Source: Hoeflea sp. (GTDB lineage Bacteria; Pseudomonadota; Alphaproteobacteria; Rhizobiales; Rhizobiaceae). Taken from it: DNA of 51,805 bases. Both the position numbers and the translations under genes were made by a program. The notes beneath the pieces are model-generated. The model did not search any database and had not been told where the DNA came from. It was given only the letters and a program-made list of their open reading frames with translations. Positions 45,496-51,805 of the stretch are shown here, piece after piece; position 1 is the first letter of the stretch; each line of letters begins with the position of its first letter. The stretch is from NCBI RefSeq assembly GCF_030682515.1, contig NZ_JAUXOD010000135.1, positions 69,335 through 121,139 of the forward strand, read 5' to 3'.

Positions 45496-48484
45496 TCAGG
45501 CGCACTCCCTCTTTGTCGATAAATACGGTGTCTGTGACTTCAACTTCGATCGTCCGCTCGGGCATCGGCACATAAAGCGTCTTTCCCTTGAGCGATCGCC
45601 CGCCGGCCACCACGCCCATGGCGATGGACCGGCCGCAATTCTCCGACCAATAGGAGGAGGTGACATGGCCGATCATGGCCATCGGCACGCTCTGGTTCGG
45701 ATCGGCGACGATCTGCGCGCCTTCCTCCAGCACGATGTTCGGGTCCTTCGTGACGAGCCCCACCAGTTGCTTGCGTCCCGCTGCCAGAAGATCCGGCCGC
45801 GTCATGCCGCGGATGCCGACAAAGTCCGGCTTCTTCTTGGCCACCGCCCAGTTGAGCCCCGCGTCGTCCGGCGTCACCGTGCCGTCGGTGTCCTGGCCAA
45901 CGATGATGTAGCCCTTCTCGGCGCGGAGCACGTGCATGGTCTCGGTCCCGTAGGCACAGGCGCCCAGGGGTTCGGCCCGCGCCCACAGTGCCGCCCACAC
46001 CGCCTTGCCGTAATCGGCGGGCACGTTGACCTCGAAGCCGGTCTCGCCGGTGAAGGACATGCGGAACAGGCGCGTCGGCACGCCGCAGATCTTCCCCTCG
46101 CGCACGCTCATGTGCGGCATGGCCTCGTTGGACATGTCGATTTCCTCGACCAGCGGCGCGATGATCTCGCGCGCCTTCGGACCCTGGACCGCGATCACCG
46201 CCCATTGTTCGGTGGTCGATGTCAGCCAGACCCTGAGATGCGGGAATTCGGTCTGCAGGTAGTCTTCCATGTGGTGCATCACCCGCGGCGCGCCGCCGGT
46301 GGTGGTGGTCACGTGGAACCGGTCTTCCGCCATCCGCCCGACGACGCCGTCATCATAGATGAAGCCGTCCTCGCGCAGCATGATGCCGTATTTGCAGCGG
46401 CCCGGATCGAGCTTGTCCCATTTGTTGGTGTACATGAGATTGAGGAACTCGGCCGCGTCGGGGCCGACCACCTCGATCTTGCCGAGCGTCGAGGCGTCGA
46501 ACAGGCCCGCCGCTTCGCGCACCGTGCGGCATTCGCGGTTGACCGCCTGGTGCATGTCCTCGCCCGCGCGCGGATAGTACCAGGCGCGCTTCCATTGGCC
46601 GACATCCTCGAACACCGCGCCATGGGCTTCTTCCCAGTCGTGCATCGGCGTGCACCGCGTCGGATCGAACAGCGAGCCCCGCGAATGATTGACGATGGCG
46701 CCGAAGGTCACCGGCGTGTAGGGCGCGCGGAACGTGGTCAGTCCCACCTGCGGCAAGGGCTTGCCCAGCATCTCGGCGGCGATCGCCAGGCCGTGGATGT
46801 TGGAGGTCTTCCCCTGGTCGGTGGCCATGCCGTTGGTGGTGAAGCGCTTGACATGCTCGATGGAATGCATGCCTTCGCGGACGGCCAGGCGGATGTCCTT
46901 GGCGGTGACGTCGTTCTGGAAATCCACGAACGCCTTGACATTTGCCTCCGCGCCGGCGCCGCCGGCGGAACCCATCATGCTGCCGGCCCAGGAGGCGGCG
47001 GTCGTGGATTTGGGCGCGGTCCAGGCTTTCCCGGGCTTCGCGCCTGCTGCCCTGGCTGCCGCAAGACCGGCCTTGGCCGCATCCGCGAGACCGTCAGCCA
47101 GATCGTCAACGCCAGTGCAGGCGCCGACGCTCGTGCAGTCCTGCACGTTGCGGCCCGGCAGGAAGCGCTGGCTTGCCTCGTCCCAGACCACCTTGCCGCG
47201 GGACTGCGAATACATGTGCACCGAGGGAGTCCAGCCGGCCGACATGATCAGCGCGTCAATGGCGATGTCGCGGGTCGAGCCGCCGGACGCCCTGCCGACC
47301 TTCATCGACTTGACCCGCAGCTTGCCCGATGTGTCGAGCACCGACTGGCCCGCCAGCACCTCGATGCCGAGCTCCCTCGCCCGTGCCACCAGCGCCGGAT
47401 CGGGGTCCATGCGGACATCGACGATGGCAGGCACCGAAACGCCGGCCCTCTTGAGATCGAAGGCCGCCGCCCAGGCCGAATCGCAGGCCGTGTAGACGCC
47501 CACCTTCGCCCCGACAGCGACGCCGAAATGATTGAGGAAGGTCCGCGCCGCCGAGGCCAGCATGATGCCGGGCCGGTCGTTGTTGGCAAATACCATGTGC
47601 CGCTCGATCGCGCCGGTGGCGATCACCACCTGCTTGGCGCGCACCTGCCAGAGCCGCTCGCGTGGCAGCGACGGATCGGGATTGGCGAGATGCTCGGTCA
47701 CCCGCTCGACCAGCGCCACATGATTCTGCGCCTGGTAGCCGAAGGCGGTCGTCCGGTTGAGCACCCGGACATTGTCCATGGCGCGAAGCTCAGTTGTCAC
47801 CGTCCGCGCCCAGTCCCAGCCCGGCACGCCGTCGATGGTGGCATCGGTGTCGTGATGGAACGCGCCGCCGGTCTCGGGCTGCTCGTCGCACAGGATCACC
47901 TTGGCGCCCGCATGGGCGGCGGCCAGAGCGGCCGACAGGCCTGCGGCGCCGCCGCCGATCACCAGCACGTCGCAATGGACATGATGGTTGGCGTAGTGAT
48001 CCGGGTCGGGTTCGACGGGTGCGACGCCCAGGCCAGCCGCCGCGCGGATGATCGGCTCATACACCTTCTTCCAGGCGGCCTTCGGCCACATGAAGGTCTT
48101 GTAGTAGAACCCGGCGGCAAAAAGCGGCGAGGCGAAATTGTTGACCCCGCCGACATCGAAGGCGAGCGACGGCCAGCGGTTCTGCGACTTGGCCCGCATG
48201 CCGTCGAACACTTCCTGCACGGTGGCGCGCACATTCGGCGTGCGCCGTGCGGCGTCGCGGCTGATGTCGATGAGCGCGTTCGGTTCTTCCGGACCCGCCG
48301 ACAGCATGCCGCGCGGCCGGTGATACTTGTAGGACCGACCGGTGAGGTGAATGCCGTTGGCAATCAGCGCCGAGGCGAGCGTATCCCCCTCCACCGCTGT
48401 CAGCGGCTTGCCATCGAAGGTGAAACGCAGGGTCCTGGCGGGCGTCAGCCGGCCCTTGCCCTTGATCCGGTTCGCGCCGCTCAT
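45488..48484 (-). CDS. soxA: Sarcosine oxidase alpha subunit
   Basis: 998 residues. An N-terminal ferredoxin-like fragment and NAD-binding Rossmann domain (DVLVIGGGAAGLSAALAAA, about 173-191) are followed by a second nucleotide domain and a C-terminal GcvT-like domain (from about 610, HDWEEAHGAVFEDVGQWKR) that binds tetrahydrofolate. The enzyme oxidises sarcosine to glycine with formation of 5,10-methylene-tetrahydrofolate and hydrogen peroxide. It starts 4 bases inside the soxD stop. The conserved GYIIVGQDTDGTVTPDDAGL block is present near residue 855. Confidence 0.96.
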   Translation of the reverse strand: MSGANRIKGKGRLTPARTLRFTFDGKPLTAVEGDTLASALIANGIHLTGRSYKYHRPRGMLSAGPEEPNALIDISRDAARRTPNVRATVQEVFDGMRAKSQNRWPSLAFDVGGVNNFASPLFAAGFYYKTFMWPKAAWKKVYEPIIRAAAGLGVAPVEPDPDHYANHHVHCDVLVIGGGAAGLSAALAAAHAGAKVILCDEQPETGGAFHHDTDATIDGVPGWDWARTVTTELRAMDNVRVLNRTTAFGYQAQNHVALVERVTEHLANPDPSLPRERLWQVRAKQVVIATGAIERHMVFANNDRPGIMLASAARTFLNHFGVAVGAKVGVYTACDSAWAAAFDLKRAGVSVPAIVDVRMDPDPALVARARELGIEVLAGQSVLDTSGKLRVKSMKVGRASGGSTRDIAIDALIMSAGWTPSVHMYSQSRGKVVWDEASQRFLPGRNVQDCTSVGACTGVDDLADGLADAAKAGLAAARAAGAKPGKAWTAPKSTTAASWAGSMMGSAGGAGAEANVKAFVDFQNDVTAKDIRLAVREGMHSIEHVKRFTTNGMATDQGKTSNIHGLAIAAEMLGKPLPQVGLTTFRAPYTPVTFGAIVNHSRGSLFDPTRCTPMHDWEEAHGAVFEDVGQWKRAWYYPRAGEDMHQAVNRECRTVREAAGLFDASTLGKIEVVGPDAAEFLNLMYTNKWDKLDPGRCKYGIMLREDGFIYDDGVVGRMAEDRFHVTTTTGGAPRVMHHMEDYLQTEFPHLRVWLTSTTEQWAVIAVQGPKAREIIAPLVEEIDMSNEAMPHMSVREGKICGVPTRLFRMSFTGETGFEVNVPADYGKAVWAALWARAEPLGACAYGTETMHVLRAEKGYIIVGQDTDGTVTPDDAGLNWAVAKKKPDFVGIRGMTRPDLLAAGRKQLVGLVTKDPNIVLEEGAQIVADPNQSVPMAMIGHVTSSYWSENCGRSIAMGVVAGGRSLKGKTLYVPMPERTIEVEVTDTVFIDKEGVRLNG

Positions 48485-48804
48485 GATTGAGATTCCTTGA
48501 TCTGCAGGATGCCGTCCTCGCCGCGCTCCACCTCGACCCGGGGTGAGCCCGCCTTGTAGGTGGTGACGAACCTGTCGCTCACCGTGTCCCGTACCGCGTT
48601 GAAGAACCTGCCGCAGCCGTGGATATGCCGCCAGCGCTCATAGGTCACGCCCTTCGGGTTGGTCCGGATGAAGAAGAACTTTTCGAAGTCCGCATCACTG
48701 ATTGAGGCGATATCCTTCGGCCGCTCGATATGCGCTTCGCCCGTATTGCGGAACTCGAGCTCGGGCCGGTCTTCCTGGCAGTAGGGACATTGGATCAGAA
48801 GCAT
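48481..48804 (-). CDS. soxD: Sarcosine oxidase delta subunit
   Basis: 107 residues. A small zinc-binding subunit: CPYCQEDRPELEF at residues 6-18 and a later HIHGCGRFFNAVRDT, giving the Cys/His ligands known for SoxD. The C-terminus tapers into a charged tail. It lies 57 bases after soxB and overlaps soxA by 4 bases. Function is structural, within the alpha-beta-gamma-delta complex. Confidence 0.95.
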   Translation of the reverse strand: MLLIQCPYCQEDRPELEFRNTGEAHIERPKDIASISDADFEKFFFIRTNPKGVTYERWRHIHGCGRFFNAVRDTVSDRFVTTYKAGSPRVEVERGEDGILQIKESQS

Positions 48805-48861
48805 TGCTTGGTCCTTGGTCAGATCTTGGTTTTGACAGCGGTCTTGGTCACCGGACCGCCC

Positions 48862-50115
48862 TCAATGCGCCACGGCCGCGGCGGCGGCTTCGTCGATCAG
48901 TCGCCCGGTCTGGAACCGCTCCAGGTTGAAGGGCGCGTTGATCTTGTGCGGCTCGTCGCGGGCGATGGTGTGGGCGAACACATGCGCCGAGCCCGGCGTC
49001 GCCTTGAACCCGCCGGTGCCCCAGCCGCAATTCACGTAGAGCCCCTTGATCGGGGTCTTCGACAGGATCGGCGACCGGTCCGGCGTCACGTCGACAATGC
49101 CGCCCCAGGTCCTGAGCATCTTCATGCGGGTGAACATCGGGAACATCTCGCAGATGGCGTCGAGCGTGTGGCTCAAGATGTGCAGACCGCCGGTCTGGGA
49201 ATAGGAGGTGTACTGGTCGGTGCCCGCACCGATCACCAGTTCGCCCTTGTCCGACTGGGAGATATAGGCGTGCACGGTGTTCGACATCACCACGCAGGGG
49301 AAGATCGGCTTGACCGGCTCGGAGACCAGCGCCTGCAGCGGATAGCTTTCGAGCGGCATGCGGATGCCGGCCATCTCCATGATCACCGAGGTGTGGCCTG
49401 CGGCCACGACGCCGACCTTCTTCGCGCCGATGACGCCGCGGCTGGTGTCGACGCCCGTCACCGCGCCATCGGCCGAGCGGCGGATGCCGGTGACTTCGCA
49501 GTTCTGGATGATGTGGACGCCCATGGCCGCGGCTGCACGCGCATAGCCCCAGGCCACCGCGTCGTGACGCGCGGTGCCGCCCCTGCGCTGGAGCGCGGCG
49601 CCCATCACCGGATAGCGCGCCGACTGGTGAATGTTGAGCGGCGGACAGAACGCCTTGGCCTGTTCCGGCGTCAGCCATTCATTGTCGATGCCGTTCAACC
49701 GGTTGGCGTGGATATGGCGCTTGAACACCTGCGTGTCGTGCACATTGTGCGACAGCATCATCACGCCGCGCGCCGAGTACATCACATTGTAGTTGAGATC
49801 CTGGGACAGCCCGTCCCAGAGCTTGAGCGCATGGTCATACAGCCCCGCGCTTTCGTCGTAGAGGTAGTTGGAGCGGATGATGGTGGTGTTGCGCCCGGTG
49901 TTGCCGCCGCCGAGCCAGCCCTTCTCGATCACCGCGATATTGGTGATGCCATGTTCCTTGGCGAGGTAATAGGCCGTGCCCAGTCCGTGCCCCCCGGCGC
50001 CGACGATGATGACGTCGTAGTCCTTGCGGGGCTCCGGCGAGGTCCATTGCGCGGGCCAGCCCTTGTGGCCGCGCAGTGCCTCACGGGCGACAGCGAAAGC
50101 GGAGTATTTGCGCAT
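48862..50115 (-). CDS. soxB: Sarcosine oxidase beta subunit
   Basis: 417 residues, the usual length. A DAO-family flavoprotein: FAD site [19 protein letters not shown] (about 32-50), [14 protein letters not shown], and the [17 protein letters not shown] region, whose conserved His is near the covalent FMN site of the family. It carries the sarcosine dehydrogenation site. ATG 50115 ([14 protein letters not shown]) is used; the much longer open frame upstream (to 50805) runs through rpsU on the other strand and is spurious. First gene of the operon. Confidence 0.96.
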   Translation of the reverse strand: MRKYSAFAVAREALRGHKGWPAQWTSPEPRKDYDVIIVGAGGHGLGTAYYLAKEHGITNIAVIEKGWLGGGNTGRNTTIIRSNYLYDESAGLYDHALKLWDGLSQDLNYNVMYSARGVMMLSHNVHDTQVFKRHIHANRLNGIDNEWLTPEQAKAFCPPLNIHQSARYPVMGAALQRRGGTARHDAVAWGYARAAAAMGVHIIQNCEVTGIRRSADGAVTGVDTSRGVIGAKKVGVVAAGHTSVIMEMAGIRMPLESYPLQALVSEPVKPIFPCVVMSNTVHAYISQSDKGELVIGAGTDQYTSYSQTGGLHILSHTLDAICEMFPMFTRMKMLRTWGGIVDVTPDRSPILSKTPIKGLYVNCGWGTGGFKATPGSAHVFAHTIARDEPHKINAPFNLERFQTGRLIDEAAAAAVAH

Positions 50116-50191
50116 GGCTTCATGGCTCCAAACGGTTCGGGTCGACGTGCGCCAAGCAAGAGCAAATTCGTCACGCCCACATCGGCTCTTT

Positions 50192-50236
50192 TGCGACTTC
50201 CGGGAGGCCCGGAATGTCGCAGTGCGTTTTGTCGCA
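50192..50236. promoter_or_regulatory. Repeated TGTCGCA boxes upstream of soxB
   Basis: TGTCGCA occurs at 50215-50221 and 50230-50236 in direct orientation, 15 bases apart, and an inverted partner TGCGAC at 50192-50197 forms an imperfect dyad with CCGGG/CCCGG at its centre. The set lies 77-121 bases before soxB and about 210 bases before rpsU. Candidate operator, possibly for an AraC- or LysR-type regulator of sarcosine use; the regulator is not in the window. The rest of the 330-base gap shows nothing else firm. Confidence 0.45.
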
Positions 50237-50445
50237 GGCCGTATGAACACGGATGACCACCACGGATCGGCAACAGGATCGAAAAATACCCGGGCGGGGT
50301 CATTGTCAAGTTGCCGGGGACTGGACTTCGGGCTGCGAAACTGGTAATTGCCCACCAATCGTAACGCCCATGGCCGAACGGATGGGAGTTGTTTGTTTGC
50401 CAGGGTTGTTAGAACCAACCGAAAACTCGAAGGAACGGGATTAAC

Positions 50446-50682
50446 GTGCAGGTACTTGTCCGCGATAACAATGTCGATCAGGCGCTCCGCGCTCTCAAGA
50501 AGAAAATGCAGCGCGAAGGCATTTTCCGCGAAATGAAGATGCGTGATTTTTATGAGAAGCCGTCGCAGAAGCGCGCGCGCGAAAAGGCCGAAGCTGTTCG
50601 CCGAGTCCGCAAGCTTGCCCGCAAGCGCGCCCAGCGCGAAGGCCTTATCGGCGGTGGCCGTCCGGCAGCGCCTGCTCGTTGA
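50446..50682 (+). CDS. rpsU: 30S ribosomal protein S21
   Basis: 78 residues. [20 protein letters not shown] is the usual S21 start, followed by [20 protein letters not shown] and a very basic helix ([19 protein letters not shown]). It binds the small subunit near the 3' end of 16S rRNA and aids initiation. The start codon is GTG 50446. The Gly/Pro/Ala tail is common in alphaproteobacterial S21. A terminator follows 40 bases later. Confidence 0.96.
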   Translation: MQVLVRDNNVDQALRALKKKMQREGIFREMKMRDFYEKPSQKRAREKAEAVRRVRKLARKRAQREGLIGGGRPAAPAR

Positions 50683-50722
50683 TCCAGTCGTTTTTTCGCC
50701 CCTTTGGGGTTGCATGAATACG

Positions 50723-50754
50723 AGGCGGGGGCGATGAATCGTCTCCGCCTTTTT
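50723..50754 (+). terminator. Rho-independent terminator after rpsU
   Basis: AGGCGGGGGCGAT (50723-50735) pairs with ATCGTCTCCGCCT (50738-50750), two G-U pairs, loop GA plus closing bases, followed by TTTT. It separates rpsU from the TPR gene. Confidence 0.85.
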
Positions 50755-50804
50755 CAATGTGGCTGATCGGGCTGTTCCCGAATGATGACCTTGGGGCACA
50801 CGCA

Positions 50805-51668
50805 ATGCGGTTGATGGCAGCGATGGATACGAAAACTCGACCTACAGGCCCTGCCCGCGCCATGCTGCTGGCAGCTTTGTGGGCGGTCGCCATCGCTTTG
50901 TCAGGCTGCTCCACGACATCTCCTCCAGTCGACGCCATCTCGATCGACAAGACTCAGGGAACGACCGAGAACATTTCGTCCCTCACAGATGTGATCCGCC
51001 GCAACCCCAACGATCCCGAGGCCTACAATGTGCGCGGCGCCGCCTACGGACGCTCGGGCCAGTTCCGCAATGCGCTCGATGATTTCAACCGCGCCCTTCA
51101 GCTGAATGCCTCGTTCTATCAGGCCTATGCCAATCGTGCGCTAATCCACCGGTCGATGGGCAATGTCGCCGACGCGGCCAACGACTACAATCGCGCCCTG
51201 CAGATCAATCCGCGTTACGACGTGGCTTATATCGGGCGAGGCAATCTTTACCGCCAGGCAGGCCGGTTGAACGAGGCGATGACGGATTACAATCGCGCCA
51301 TCAACCTGCAGACCACAGATCCGCGCGCCTTCCACAATCGCGGCTTGATCAAGCAGGTTCGCGGACAGCATCCCCAGGCCATCGAGGATTTTTCCACCGC
51401 CATCTCGCTGGCGCCCAATTCACCCGAGCCCTACAACGGCCGGGGGATTTCCTATGTGGCGCTCAACGATGACGACAACGCTTTCGCTGATTTCAACCGC
51501 GCCATCGAACTCAACCAGAGCATCGCCGAATCATGGGCAAACCAGGCCCTGATCTACGAGCGCAAAGGCGACAAGGCACGCGCATCGAAATCCTACGGGC
51601 GCGCGGCGCAGCTTGATCCGAAGTATCGCCCGGCGGTCGACGGCCTTGCCCGGGTCCGCGGCAGCTAG
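50805..51668 (+). CDS. TPR-repeat lipoprotein (NlpI-like)
   Basis: 287 residues. A signal with lipobox (ALSGC, Cys35) predicts an envelope lipoprotein. Residues about 55-285 are six to seven tetratricopeptide repeats, with the regular pattern A-N-R-A-L ... DYNRAL-INP, for example [20 protein letters not shown]. Such proteins are protein-interaction scaffolds, as NlpI is for peptidoglycan hydrolases; the partner is unknown. ATG 50805 is the likeliest start, though ATG 50823 or the upstream frame to 50757 are possible; ribosome-binding sites are weak for all. The TAG stop (51666-51668) is part of the CTAG at the IS insertion point. Confidence 0.88.
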   Translation: MRLMAAMDTKTRPTGPARAMLLAALWAVAIALSGCSTTSPPVDAISIDKTQGTTENISSLTDVIRRNPNDPEAYNVRGAAYGRSGQFRNALDDFNRALQLNASFYQAYANRALIHRSMGNVADAANDYNRALQINPRYDVAYIGRGNLYRQAGRLNEAMTDYNRAINLQTTDPRAFHNRGLIKQVRGQHPQAIEDFSTAISLAPNSPEPYNGRGISYVALNDDDNAFADFNRAIELNQSIAESWANQALIYERKGDKARASKSYGRAAQLDPKYRPAVDGLARVRGS

Positions 51669-51805
51669 ATGTGGAACCTCAACAGGTTGTCCTCGGTCAG
51701 GCCGAGGCGACTGATGGGTGGTTTTGAGTTTAGACTGCCGTGCGGACGATGCCAATTGTACATGTGGGTCCAGTTTGGCAGGTGCGATTTTCTATAGTCC
51801 GATGA
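51664..51805. mobile_element. IS481-family insertion sequence, right part cut by window edge
   Basis: The element end begins at 51670 with TGTGGAACCTCAACAGGTTGT, which resembles the IS481 terminal repeat as I remember it (TGTGAAGATTCAATAGGTTGT). Immediately before it lies GCTAGA (51664-51669), matching the NCTAGN target that IS481 duplicates. The rest of the element, including the other end and the second target copy, lies outside the window. Confidence 0.8.
51665..51805 (-). CDS. IS481-family transposase, C-terminal fragment
   Basis: The last 46 residues and the stop are visible. They contain YNWHRPHGSLNSKPPISRL and a final [12 protein letters not shown], the typical C-terminus of IS481 (DDE, rve-type) transposases, where YN-RPH-sequences close the catalytic domain. 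The N-terminal helix-turn-helix and the DDE residues lie beyond the window edge. The stop TAG (51665-51667 on the plus strand as CTA) falls outside the terminal repeat, in the CTAG target, overlapping the TPR gene's own TAG tail to tail. Confidence 0.88.
   Translation of the reverse strand, partial: SSDYRKSHLPNWTHMYNWHRPHGSLNSKPPISRLGLTEDNLLRFHI

Noticed and set aside
45665-48490. A 941-codon open frame on the plus strand
   Set aside because: Antisense shadow of soxA with the same skewed composition and no domain.
50116-50805. Extension of SoxB by 230 residues upstream
   Set aside because: It runs antisense through rpsU and its terminator; the family start is at 50115 and gives the normal 417 residues.
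51531-51755. A 74-codon minus-strand frame at the right end
   Set aside because: It is the wrong frame; the transposase C-terminus is read in the frame ending at 51665.

Overview
The window is a chromosomal segment of a GC-rich alphaproteobacterium of the Hyphomicrobiales (Rhizobiales), most likely a Rhizobiaceae relative. The evidence is an Omp10 lipoprotein of the Brucella type, homospermidine synthase, CpdR, an MmgR/alpha-r8 (suhB-type) small RNA, a ROSE-type heat-shock leader, and a glgP-B-C-A-pgm-glgX cluster in the rhizobial order. A marine genus such as Hoeflea would fit, but the genus is a guess. No phage, CRISPR array or replication origin is seen. The only mobile DNA is the end of an IS481-family element at the right edge.

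Left part (1-17.3 kb): a truncated NtrC-type response regulator (-), oligoendopeptidase F, homospermidine synthase, Omp10 lipoprotein, an orphan PaaK-like protein, a periplasmic 5'-nucleotidase with an added LysM domain and its own terminator, ferrochelatase, an SPFH/NfeD membrane pair, and cell-envelope genes. The envelope genes are a KpsF-type arabinose-5-phosphate isomerase, an outer-membrane beta-barrel, GalU, an MltB-type transglycosylase and a DUF459 SGNH protein.

Middle part (17.3-33 kb): the glutamate synthase operon gltB-(43-aa membrane peptide)-gltD on the minus strand, with a perfect palindrome upstream, and a threonine aldolase with a structured leader. Next comes a complete four-gene bufferin operon, bufA1-bufB-bufC-doxX (DUF2282, DUF692/MNIO, DUF2063, DoxX). 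This is a recently recognised system that makes a ribosomal, post-translationally modified copper-binding peptide. It is followed by an Hsp20 gene with a heat-shock-like promoter and a ROSE RNA thermometer, an orphan terminator that may mark an undescribed small RNA, a lysophospholipase-like hydrolase, hisN, the MmgR-like small RNA, an N-formylglutamate amidohydrolase, cpdR and tRNA-Val(GAC).

Right part (33-51.8 kb): a translationally coupled glycogen operon (glgP, glgB, glgC, glgA, pgm, glgX), a MaoC-like hydratase, the heterotetrameric sarcosine oxidase operon soxBDAG (-) with repeated TGTCGCA boxes upstream, rpsU with a terminator, and a TPR lipoprotein. The stop codon of the TPR gene lies inside the CTAG target of an IS481-type insertion. 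The transposase fragment on the opposite strand appears to take its own stop codon from the same CTAG.

The most interesting items are the bufferin operon, the shared stop codon at the IS junction, the RNA regulators (ROSE, MmgR-like, orphan-terminator candidate), and the small membrane peptide between gltB and gltD.
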